DNA of 64,000 bases, taken from NCBI GenBank assembly GCA_964384465.1, contig CAYLLT010000006.1, positions 32,432 to 96,431 of the forward strand, read 5' to 3'. Position numbers and translations under genes: made by a program. The notes below the pieces were generated by a model. It was not told where the DNA came from and did no database searches. It was given only the letters and a program-made list of their open reading frames with translations. Origin of the DNA: CAYLLT01 sp964384465. GTDB taxonomy: Bacteria; Planctomycetota; Phycisphaerae; UBA1845; PWPN01. Below, piece by piece: positions 7,988 through 15,525 of this stretch (its first letter is position 1; every line of letters begins with the position of its first letter).

Positions 7988-9106
7988 ATGAAACAACACA
8001 CGGATCTGTGCGGCATTGTTCTTGCTGGTGTGCAAACGTGGGGCGAATGCCCTCTGGATTGCCTTTTTCCGCGGCCTTTGCTTCCGGTGGTCGGGCGGCC
8101 TCTCCTTACGTACGGCTTAGCTTGGCTCGCGGCGCAGAATGTCACGCGCGCGGTTATCTGTGCAAACAGCGACACCGCGACATTCCATCGACTTCTCGGT
8201 AACGGCGACGCGGTCGGCTTGTCTCTCGATTACTACCAGGATCGGATGCCTCGTGGACCGGCGGGCTGCGTCTTTGACGCGGGATCAGCCGCAGATGCAA
8301 GCACCTTCGTCGTCATCAACGGTGCACTGGTCACGGATCTGGATTTGGATCTGGTGCTCACGAAGCATCGCGAGATGCGGGCGGCGGTGACCGTTGTCGC
8401 CTCTCGCCGGAACGGTAAGGCCAATCGCGACGCAGAGATCTTGGAACCGGCAGGCATCTACGTGGTCTCCAGGTCTGCCCTGCAGCATGTCCCGCCGACA
8501 GCGTATCAGGATATCAAAGAGATGTGGCTGCCGAAGCTACACGCGTCAGGTCAGCGCGTCATGCCGTTCGTTGCAGAGGCAGGCGGATGGGCGCACGTAT
8601 CCGGTCCTGCTTCCTACATAAAGCTGCACGAGTGGGTCCTTTCGGTTGAACGGCGCGCGTGGGAGGGCGGTCCAGAGTACCGGCACGTCGGTGATGCTCG
8701 GGTGCACAAGAGTGTTCGGCTCGCTCCCGGGGTCCGGTTGATGGGCTCCTGCGTGATCGGTCCCTGGTGTCAGATTGAATCGGGCGTGTGCGTGTTCGGG
8801 CCAACGGTCATCGGAGCGTCCAACGTTCTGGCGAAGGGCGCGGTCGTGAACCGCAGCATCATATGGTCCAACTGCCGGATCAGTTCCGGGGCGGTCATCG
8901 ATCGGTCTGTCATCGGGAATGGTAATATCATCGGTTCAAGCGTTGTCTTACGAAACCAAGTCGCGGTCTGCGACGTGCTTTCCTCCACCGGATCCAGCGC
9001 GCCCGGTGAAACCTATTGGGCCATGGAGACCGCTGCGTCTCCCCCGCATTCTTCGCTCCTCCCGCGGAAGCGCGTTCAGGAATTTGCCGAGTTACAGCTG
9101 GGTTGA
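7988..9106 (+). CDS. Nucleotidyltransferase-like/left-handed beta-helix protein with degenerate active site
   Basis: The ATG at 7988 follows AAGGGAAGTGG and is preferred to 7946. The 372-residue protein has an N-terminal GT-A fold like sugar-1-phosphate nucleotidyltransferases (GIVLAGVQTWGECPLDCLF, PRPLLPVVGRPLLTYGLAWL, INGALVTDLDLDLVLTKH, GIYVVSRSAL). A run of hexapeptide repeats follows from about residue 235 (VHKSVRLAPGVRLMGSCVIG, GPTVIGASNVLAKGAVV, GAVIDRSVIGNGNIIGSSVV). The pyrophosphorylase signature GxGTRxxP...PK is not conserved: the Gly-Thr-Arg part is absent and the Lys is Arg. It probably does not make a nucleotide sugar and may serve as a scaffold or regulator. The 9194 protein downstream shares the same architecture. 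Confidence 0.75.
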   Translation: MKQHTDLCGIVLAGVQTWGECPLDCLFPRPLLPVVGRPLLTYGLAWLAAQNVTRAVICANSDTATFHRLLGNGDAVGLSLDYYQDRMPRGPAGCVFDAGSAADASTFVVINGALVTDLDLDLVLTKHREMRAAVTVVASRRNGKANRDAEILEPAGIYVVSRSALQHVPPTAYQDIKEMWLPKLHASGQRVMPFVAEAGGWAHVSGPASYIKLHEWVLSVERRAWEGGPEYRHVGDARVHKSVRLAPGVRLMGSCVIGPWCQIESGVCVFGPTVIGASNVLAKGAVVNRSIIWSNCRISSGAVIDRSVIGNGNIIGSSVVLRNQVAVCDVLSSTGSSAPGETYWAMETAASPPHSSLLPRKRVQEFAELQLG

Positions 9107-9193
9107 ACCCAAACCTATCCCCGGCCCGCGCCGTCAATTCAATACCGCACTCTTGAGGTACGGATGTAGTTCCGCACCGCAGGTGAGTACTGG

Positions 9194-11041
9194 ATGGCAA
9201 CCAATCTCGTAGCTCGGTTTCGCGACAGACCACTCCTGCGGAGTGCGAAACAGCAGGTACGGACACTGTACCCACGGTCCGGGGAGGACGACCACCTGAT
9301 CGTGGTCATTTTGGACGTCGCCATTCCCGCTTCGGGATTCGGAACCGGACAGATGTCCATTCTCCGCTTGCCGTTCGGGACGACGACGTGGTTAGAAGCG
9401 CTGGTCTCGCAGTTCTCGATCGCGGACCACGCGAAGACCATTGTGATCTCGGAGAGCCTCTCAACGAACAGTAATGGTAGCCATAGCAGAGGTAGGAACC
9501 CGAGTGAAATCCATGTGTTCAGACGCGAGGAAGTCGCTCAGTGGCTGGACACGTGCGAGACCGCGGACTACTTGCTCATTGTTGATGCGAAGTACTGGCC
9601 CGTTGCGGGGTACGATTATGGCGTTGTTCTGTCGGCCACCCGGGACTATCGCGGGGCAACGCATGCCATCGCGATCGGTCAGGACAAAATGGGTCTGCGC
9701 GAGCGGCTCGAGTGCGACAGCCAAGGCCGAGTACGAAGAGTTCGACGGCTCTACAACGTGATGAATTGGCCGGAACTGTCCAGCGCACCGGTTCTTTGGT
9801 CGCTGGTGCCTGCCCGTCGGCTCGAGGCAGAGGACCTCACATCACTAGACCATCTGCGCGTACGGCTGATCCAGAAGGATGTCTTCACCCATGATGTTCC
9901 TTTGTTTTCAGATGTTTTCGATCTGAGCACGGCCGAAGGCATTCTACAAGCCAACGATCAAGCGATTGGACGCGCAGTGGAGACAGGCGCCGCTGGCTAC
10001 TCGATGAAATCGCCAGGCCTGCTGGTGGGGAAAGGCTGCCGTGTGGATCCGTCCGTTCGTTTTGTGCCCCCGGTTGTTCTCCAAGCCGGCGCTACGGTGG
10101 AGGGGTCCTGCGTGGTCATTGGACCTACCGCGATCGGCGCCGGAGCAGTGATGCGCGAGGGCAGTTCGATCACTCGTTCGTTGGTGGGCTCGAATGAAGT
10201 GGTACCGAGCGGAAAAACTTTGTCCGAAAGCATTGTGGCGGCTGGCCAAGTTCTTTCCTCAGCGCGGATGGGCCCGTTGAGCGACGCATCGACACCGCAG
10301 GTGGCAGCGTTCACTGAGAGCACGTTTGAAATGGCCGGTGCCGGTGCACGAATATGGAGCAAAAAGATACACTTAGTCGCGAAACGCTCGTTGGACATTA
10401 TTGCGTCGGGGATCGCGTTGTTAATACTTGCACCATTGCTCGTTGTGATCGCAATCCTGATCAAGATCGACTCGCGCGGCCCCGTATTTTTCAACCACGG
10501 TCGGGAACGCAAAGCAGGCCAGGCCTTCTCTTGCCTTAAGTTCCGCACCATGTCCGTCAACGCCCACCAGCAGCAGCGGGGCTTGTATCAGATGAATGAC
10601 GTGGATGGACCTCAGTTCAAACTCCACCACGACCCTCGTGTGACGCGTGTCGGTCACTGGCTTAGACGGGCCAACCTCGACGAACTCCCGCAGCTTTTTA
10701 ACGTTCTGGTAGGACAAATGAGCCTGGTGGGGCCGCGCCCATCACCCTTTCGCGAAAACCAGATCTGCGTCGCTTGGCGCCGCGGGCGGCTCTCGGTTTC
10801 GCCGGGCATCACCGGCCTGTGGCAAGTGTGCCGAACGCGCCGCTCCGAAGGAGATTTCCACCAATGGATTTTTTATGATCTGGCGTACGTGCGGAATCTC
10901 TCCTTCTGGCTCGACATCAAGATTCTTTTCTACACGATCTGGAGCAGAGGCGGGCGCTATGCCGTGCCGCTTTCAAAGCTCATTGGCGGAACGTCCAGAA
11001 GACAGAACATTCCGCCCGAAGAGATCGGGCCCTGCACCTGA
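9194..11041 (+). CDS. Hexapeptide/nucleotidyltransferase-like domain fused to undecaprenyl-phosphate sugar-1-phosphate transferase
   Basis: The 615-residue protein joins two parts. Residues 1-360 resemble the preceding protein: a GT-A-like region without the GxGTR signature (DHLIVVILDVAIPASGFGTG, YLLIVDAKYWPVAGYDYGVV, GILQANDQAI) and left-handed beta-helix repeats (VGKGCRVDPSVRFVPPV, GPTAIGAGAVMREG). Residues 390-600 are a complete bacterial sugar transferase (PF02397 type): one membrane segment (LDIIASGIALLILAPLLVVIAI), GPVFFNHGRERKAG, CLKFRTM, DPRVTRVGHWLRRANLDELP, MSLVGPRPSP and SPGITGLWQV. The C-terminal part should transfer the first sugar-1-phosphate to the lipid carrier at the inner membrane and so start the EPS repeat unit. 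Such enzymes (WcaJ, WbaP) usually carry a CoA-binding-like or multi-helix N-terminus, not this one. Confidence 0.87.
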   Translation: MATNLVARFRDRPLLRSAKQQVRTLYPRSGEDDHLIVVILDVAIPASGFGTGQMSILRLPFGTTTWLEALVSQFSIADHAKTIVISESLSTNSNGSHSRGRNPSEIHVFRREEVAQWLDTCETADYLLIVDAKYWPVAGYDYGVVLSATRDYRGATHAIAIGQDKMGLRERLECDSQGRVRRVRRLYNVMNWPELSSAPVLWSLVPARRLEAEDLTSLDHLRVRLIQKDVFTHDVPLFSDVFDLSTAEGILQANDQAIGRAVETGAAGYSMKSPGLLVGKGCRVDPSVRFVPPVVLQAGATVEGSCVVIGPTAIGAGAVMREGSSITRSLVGSNEVVPSGKTLSESIVAAGQVLSSARMGPLSDASTPQVAAFTESTFEMAGAGARIWSKKIHLVAKRSLDIIASGIALLILAPLLVVIAILIKIDSRGPVFFNHGRERKAGQAFSCLKFRTMSVNAHQQQRGLYQMNDVDGPQFKLHHDPRVTRVGHWLRRANLDELPQLFNVLVGQMSLVGPRPSPFRENQICVAWRRGRLSVSPGITGLWQVCRTRRSEGDFHQWIFYDLAYVRNLSFWLDIKILFYTIWSRGGRYAVPLSKLIGGTSRRQNIPPEEIGPCT

Positions 11042-11067
11042 ATGCAGCTTCTAGAAAGGAAATCCAA

Positions 11068-11457
11068 ATGATAAAAGCTGGCCTGCTCGCCGCCGCGTCT
11101 GCACTATGCGCTTTGGGAGCACTACTGAGCTTCGCTGCAGGCGTTCTATCGTCATTTATTCGCCCAAACATTACCAGCACCTTCTTCCTCTGTACATTTG
11201 TGCTTGGACTCTCTGCCAGGCTCTGCGAGTTGTTGAAATTGCGACTGAGTTACACTGCGGAGGAGAGAAAGTCTCTCGCAGACAGCTTCGATAGGGAGTC
11301 GGCCACGACATCAGCGAGGCGACAGTTTGAGACACTTTTGGAGAGACGCAAGACCGACTCACTGCCCCTCCCCCTCCATTCGCCCAGGAGTGGCACGGAA
11401 TTCTCGGGGCCGCCAACTCAGTTTGGCGCTGAGTCGAGCAGCACTATTAACATTTGA
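11068..11457 (+). CDS. Small membrane protein of unknown function
   Basis: This 129-residue product has a good ribosome-binding site (AGAAAGGAAATCC before ATG). Two hydrophobic helices (MIKAGLLAAASALCALGALLSFAAGVL and FFLCTFVLGLSARLCELL) are followed by a charged, serine-rich tail (about residues 65-129), so it is probably anchored in the inner membrane with a soluble C-terminus. It follows the sugar-1-phosphate transferase after 26 bases and is likely in the same operon. No family was recognised. Confidence 0.55.
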   Translation: MIKAGLLAAASALCALGALLSFAAGVLSSFIRPNITSTFFLCTFVLGLSARLCELLKLRLSYTAEERKSLADSFDRESATTSARRQFETLLERRKTDSLPLPLHSPRSGTEFSGPPTQFGAESSSTINI

Positions 11458-11573
11458 ATACATCGTGATGACCGGAAGAAGCTGCTTGAGTCGCGCCTTC
11501 GAATCGCCCTGGGATCTGGCGACATTTAAGACCGTTCCGAAGTGCACAACAGTACCACCGGATGGACTGAACA

Positions 11574-11765
11574 ATGATCGCGAACGTAAAGATCAAGCAG
11601 CTACGGGTGATCTGCGATGAGCGCGGCTCCCTGATGGAAATGCTACGCAGAGATGATGAACTTTTCAAAGGATTCGGTCAGGTTTATATGACTTCCGCTT
11701 ATCCCCGGTCGATCAAGACGAAAGAATACCTGGACTACTACAAAAAGCAGTATGCGCAGGCATGA
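11574..11765 (+). pseudogene. Remnant of dTDP-4-dehydrorhamnose 3,5-epimerase-like gene (rmlC/rfbC)
   Basis: The 63 codons match the N-terminus of the RmlC/WxcM-like cupin family: VKIKQLRVICDERGSLMEMLRRDDELFKGFGQVYMTSAYP, then a disturbed stretch (YYKKQ) where family members have the catalytic WHYHKKQ. The frame stops there. About 100 residues with the rest of the cupin are missing, so the product cannot be an active epimerase. It runs directly into the rmlD remnant. Confidence 0.7.
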
Positions 11766-11775
11766 GACAATCTGC

Positions 11776-12323
11776 ATGACGGGCGCCGCTGGCATGCTGG
11801 GCAGCGAGCTGGCTCGCGTCTGCCGCGAACGTCTGCCTGGCCGAGCCGTCCATGCTCTGGCCCGATCAGACCTCGACATCACCAATGCGGCTGCCGTCGA
11901 TGCGGCGTCGGCCGACTCGCGCCATGTCTGATCATCAATGCCGCGGCCTATACGGATGTGGATGGATGTGAAACACACCAGGGCCTTGCCTGGATGGCCA
12001 ACGTGGAAGGCCCGGCGAACCTAGCTCGCGCGTGCCGGGTGCACCAGTGCCGGTTGGTGGACGTGAGCACGGACACCGATCATTTTTGTAATGCCGGACC
12101 GTGCTCCTGGCATGTCTTTGCGACAGAGATCGTGCGGCTCGCGGGTTTGGACGTGCCTGTTACACCAATAGAATCCGCACAATTATCGCGTCCGGCCATC
12201 CGACCCTCTTATTCGGTCCTTAGCGCCGAATCCTTCTCGACGGACACCGGTATGGTCCACCGTCCCTGGCGAGGAGCCCTCATCGCATGCTTAGAGTTGG
12301 CACAACCAGTCAGTCACGTATAG
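11776..12323 (+). pseudogene. Decayed dTDP-4-dehydrorhamnose reductase gene (rmlD/rfbD)
   Basis: From 11776 the frame reads MTGAAGMLGSELARVCRER...ARSDLDITNAAAV, the RmlD Rossmann start. It hits TGA at 11929 because one base (a C near 11928) is missing. In the next frame the sequence goes on LIINAAAYTDVDGCE...ANLARACRVHQCRLVDVSTDTDHF, then jumps to CNAGPCSWHVFATEIVRLAGLDVPV and RPAIRPSYSVL, the C-terminus of RmlD. The middle part with the YxxxK active site is deleted (roughly 100-130 residues). So there is a frameshift plus an internal deletion. The exosortase gene start overlaps its end. Confidence 0.8.
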
Positions 12324-14071
12324 CGATCGCCGAACGCGTGTGTCCCGACAAGGGCCCCAATCGCACAAACGCAAAGCCGCAGGCGCTCGTCGTCCGGGGG
12401 CCGCGGAACCGGCGTCAGACGTGGGGTAGACTCTTTAAACCGAGCCCGCTCCATGCCCTTTCGTCGAACCCGATAACGCTCCGGTTTGTCATAGCATGTG
12501 CTTGCATCGTCGCTCCATCTTTCGTCCTTTTGTGGTCCTATTGGTCTACCCTTCGCGATCTTGTGGCCTTCTGGGAATCGAACCCTGACTACTCTGCCGG
12601 AATGTTCGTTCCCTTCGTTGCGATGTATATCATCTGGACCGATCGCAAGATTATATCAACCCTGCCTCGTCAGGTGTGTTGGTGGGGTCTGCTCGCTCTC
12701 TTCGTCGCCCAAGTCATTGGGCTCATAGGGATTCTTTATAAATATGATTCACTCGATCGCTACTCGCTGGTGCTCACTCTGGCGGCAGCGTGCCTGCTGT
12801 TCCTCGGGTTTCTGATGACAGGACGGCTCCTATGGCCACTCGTGTTCCTGATGCTGATGATGCCTTTGCCAGGCCGCGTGCACAATGCAATCTCGCTTCC
12901 CCTTCAGACATTCGCGACCCAATCCGCGGTATTTGGCCTGGAATGTCTGGGATACCTAGTCTCTCGCGAAGGAAATGTCCTCCGACTCAGCGATCAGACA
13001 ACCATCGCCGTCGCGGAGGCCTGCAGTGGACTGAGGATGCTTACCGCATTCGTGATCGTTTCAGCCAGCTTGGCGTTCATCGTACGTCGCCCGCGCTGGC
13101 AGAAGGCGGTGCTTGTGTTGTCCAGCATCCCGATCGCCATCACCGGGAATACGTTACGCCTCATTGTGACGGCGATCTTGTTTGAACGACTTGGCGGTGA
13201 GACTGCGAGGTCTTTTTTCCACGATTTTGCCGGCCTGAGCATGATGCCGGTCGCATGCGCCACGTTGCTGGCCGAGCTATGGATGATGCGCAGATTCAGC
13301 GGGGCTAACTCGCCGAAGGAATCTAACACCCAGCGTAACTCAACGAGCGCGCAACCTGGCCGAGTCCGCGCGGCTTACCTGCAGCGAGCAGGGGCGTTGC
13401 GGGCTCGACCGCTCGCCGCGGCAGCGGTTCTGCTTTGTTGCGCGGGCGCGGGACGCCATTTTGTCCAAGCGAGGGTCAAGGCGGCGATGGGCCAGATGTT
13501 GCCCCTGTCACAGCCCCTCTCAACTTTGCCGCTCAAAGTCGGGCAGTGGGAGGGACGGGATCTGCCGCTGGACGACGAGGTTCGTCAGTTGGCAGGCGAT
13601 GACGATTCGATCAATCGGGTGTACGTCCAGTCTCATCTCGCTCGTTCGGTGGCCGTTTATGTGGGGTACATTGGACGCCCAAGAGCTCGAATGGGGCACC
13701 GTCCGGACATTTGCTATCCGGCGCATGGTTTTCAGGAAACCGCGAAGGAGTCGCTTGAACTGAAGATCGCGGACGGCTCAAGTGCTCCTGTGGTGCTTTA
13801 CGAGTTCAGCGCTCCGGCGCTCGGAGGGGGTCGCGATCTGGTGCTGGCGACGTTCTTGATCAACGGCCACTTCTCGAGCGATGTTTCCGAAGCGAACAGT
13901 TACAACACAAGGGAGCCAGGAATACTGAGCAGACGTGATGCTTATGTTGCCCGGGTACAGCTCTCATTGAGGGCGTCGGCAGACCGCGCCGCCGACGTCG
14001 CTCTCCTGTCCGACTTCGCCGAACATGGCCTACCTCTCGTTATGGCGGCAATGCCGGTCATAAACCCTTAA
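12287..14071 (+). CDS. Exosortase fused to EpsI domain
   Basis: The 594-residue protein has an exosortase half with about eight membrane helices (residues 70-345) and the three catalytic residues in the usual order: Cys246 in VAEACSGLRML, Arg291 in ITGNTLRLIVTAILFE and His312 in SFFHDFAGLSMMP. After a linker and another hydrophobic segment (near 390) comes an EpsI/DUF3485 domain (about 425-580: LPLKVGQWEGRDLPLDDEV, VYVGYIGRPRARMGHRPDICYPAHGF, VLATFLINGHF). Exosortases are transpeptidase-like enzymes that process PEP-CTERM tails; EpsI is often encoded beside them or fused. The start at 12287 overlaps the rmlD remnant and the first 60 residues are not family-like, so the true start may lie further in. 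The PEP-CTERM-like protein at 57350 is a likely substrate. Confidence 0.9.
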   Translation: MLRVGTTSQSRIAIAERVCPDKGPNRTNAKPQALVVRGPRNRRQTWGRLFKPSPLHALSSNPITLRFVIACACIVAPSFVLLWSYWSTLRDLVAFWESNPDYSAGMFVPFVAMYIIWTDRKIISTLPRQVCWWGLLALFVAQVIGLIGILYKYDSLDRYSLVLTLAAACLLFLGFLMTGRLLWPLVFLMLMMPLPGRVHNAISLPLQTFATQSAVFGLECLGYLVSREGNVLRLSDQTTIAVAEACSGLRMLTAFVIVSASLAFIVRRPRWQKAVLVLSSIPIAITGNTLRLIVTAILFERLGGETARSFFHDFAGLSMMPVACATLLAELWMMRRFSGANSPKESNTQRNSTSAQPGRVRAAYLQRAGALRARPLAAAAVLLCCAGAGRHFVQARVKAAMGQMLPLSQPLSTLPLKVGQWEGRDLPLDDEVRQLAGDDDSINRVYVQSHLARSVAVYVGYIGRPRARMGHRPDICYPAHGFQETAKESLELKIADGSSAPVVLYEFSAPALGGGRDLVLATFLINGHFSSDVSEANSYNTREPGILSRRDAYVARVQLSLRASADRAADVALLSDFAEHGLPLVMAAMPVINP

Positions 14072-14134
14072 TAGTTGTTGAACGTAGAACGACGCTACGT
14101 CTTTTCATCGACAAAAACATAAGGTGGACGCAAG

Positions 14135-15052
14135 ATGCGACGAATGCCACTTCCGCGGCCTGTGGAGACCCTCGCGCGTAAGACGGCCCATTGCAACTCT
14201 TGCCATCGGGGACGTTACAATGGAAGCACTCCTGCTTGCCGCGGACCGGTCCGTCTTCTCAACACGCCAATCTGCCCGATCACGCAGGCCGACTGTGTGT
14301 CGATCATAGTGGATTCATTGTTGAAGGGGCGCGGCGGCTGGATCGTGACTCCCAATCTCGATCATCTGCGGAGGTGCTCGACCGACCCGGACTACGCAGC
14401 GGCGGTCCGCCACGCTGACCTGCGGCTCGCGGACGGGATGCCGCTTATCTGGGCAAGCAGACTACAGGGCACGCCCCTCCCGGAGCGGGTGGCCGGTTCG
14501 GATCTTATTTATTCACTCAGTCGCGCGGTGGCGGAGGAGGGCATGAGCATCTATCTGCTGGGCGGAGATTCAGGAACCGCGACTGCCGCGGGCGAGACCC
14601 TCAGACGCGCTTATCCCGGACTTGTCATCGCAGGCACTCATTGCCCACCACTCGGTTTCGAGCACGACCCACAGGAGATGCAGACGATAGAGGATGGATT
14701 GGTAGCCTCCCGCCCCGACGTAGTCTTCGTCGCTTTGGGCTCGCCGAAACAGGAGTATGTGATCCAGCTTCTGCGTCCCCTCCTGCCCAAAGCCTGGTGG
14801 ATTGGGATCGGAATCAGTTTTAGCTTTGTTTCCGGCGATGTTCGGCGAGCGCCGCGGTGGATGCAACGCTGCGGGTTGGAGTGGATTCACCGGCTCGTCC
14901 AGGAGCCGCGGCGGCTCGCCAGGCGGTATCTGGTGCACGGAGTGCCGTTCGCGGGGCGGCTGCTGGTTGGTGCGGTTTTCCAGAGGTTCGCAAGCCGTAC
15001 TTCATCCTTGAGGCCATACGGAGGGGTGCGGCATCTCTCGGCGCAAGAGTGA
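14135..15052 (+). CDS. WecG/TagA/CpsF-family glycosyltransferase
   Basis: The start has an AAGGTGG ribosome-binding site nine bases upstream. The 305-residue protein shows the family's order of motifs: LLNTPICPITQADCV, then WIVTPNLDHLRRC with the conserved Asp76, HADLRLADGMPLIWASRL, ERVAGSDLIYSLSRAVAEEGMSIYLLGG, RPDVVFVALGSPKQEYVI and GIGISFSFVSGDVRRAPRWMQRCGLEWIHRL. Members (GT26) transfer ManNAcA, ManNAc or glucose to lipid-linked sugars at the cytoplasmic face of the membrane. It would add the second sugar to the lipid-linked primer made by the 9194 protein. The first 40 residues (Cys- and Arg-rich) are unusual. Confidence 0.9.
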   Translation: MRRMPLPRPVETLARKTAHCNSCHRGRYNGSTPACRGPVRLLNTPICPITQADCVSIIVDSLLKGRGGWIVTPNLDHLRRCSTDPDYAAAVRHADLRLADGMPLIWASRLQGTPLPERVAGSDLIYSLSRAVAEEGMSIYLLGGDSGTATAAGETLRRAYPGLVIAGTHCPPLGFEHDPQEMQTIEDGLVASRPDVVFVALGSPKQEYVIQLLRPLLPKAWWIGIGISFSFVSGDVRRAPRWMQRCGLEWIHRLVQEPRRLARRYLVHGVPFAGRLLVGAVFQRFASRTSSLRPYGGVRHLSAQE

Positions 15053-15063
15053 CGAAGGCAGTG

Positions 15064-15148
15064 TTAACAGCCTGTGGCAAAAGTCGATTTCACCCCTTCT
15101 GGCGGGGTCAAAAACGCGGTTTTCTGGACTTCTGCCACGGGCTGTTAA
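15064..15148. mobile_element. Short palindromic MITE, copy 1 (with TTAA target duplication)
   Basis: The 77-base core 15068-15144 is identical, base for base, to 43937-44013. Its ends are inverted repeats: CAGCCTGTGGCAAAAGTC against the reverse complement CAGCCCGTGGCAGAAGTC (16 of 18). TTAA flanks both ends, as expected for a 4-base target duplication. It lies 11 bases after the stop codon of the WecG-like gene. It carries no gene; the minus-strand reading RSPENRVFDPARRG is an artefact of the repeat. Confidence 0.8.
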
Positions 15149-15181
15149 GTCCTCTGCTTCGCTGGCGGCCCTGGAAAAGCC

Positions 15182-15361
15182 GGAGCGAGGCTTCTCGATT
15201 GTTTGGATGTCGCGTGCCTGGCGATTGCCCAATCTTACCCGCGACCCGAGCTTTTATGTGGCGCAGGTGGAGATGATTACGTCTTCCAGCCCGAGAAGAC
15301 GCTCACGGATATGGCCCTGGTGGTCGCCTCGCATCTACAGATGATGCTGCAAAACCGCTAG
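15182..15361 (+). pseudogene. C-terminal gene fragment of unknown family
   Basis: A protein-like stretch reads LDVACLAIAQSYPRPELL, then GDDYVFQPEKTLTDMALVV and HLQMMLQNR before TAG at 15359. No start codon, ribosome-binding site or upstream half exists, because the MITE lies directly upstream. I do not recognise the family; it may be a truncated tail. Confidence 0.3.
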
Positions 15362-15525
15362 GTAAAGGGATCGTTTCAGTTATTCACGTGATGCGTGCGC
15401 AAGAATACAGATTATCAGACGCACAACATGGCGCGCTCGCCAATTTGCCCTGCTGATCCAATCGCCGTATTGTACGGTTCTCACCGGACAAGTGCTTCAA
15501 TGGCACTGGACGGGGAGATCGCTTC

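Noticed and set aside
15002..15232. Minus-strand peptide RSPENRVFDPARRGEIDF, repeated at 43787-44047
   Set aside because: It is the translation of the 77-bp MITE in both places, not a conserved gene.
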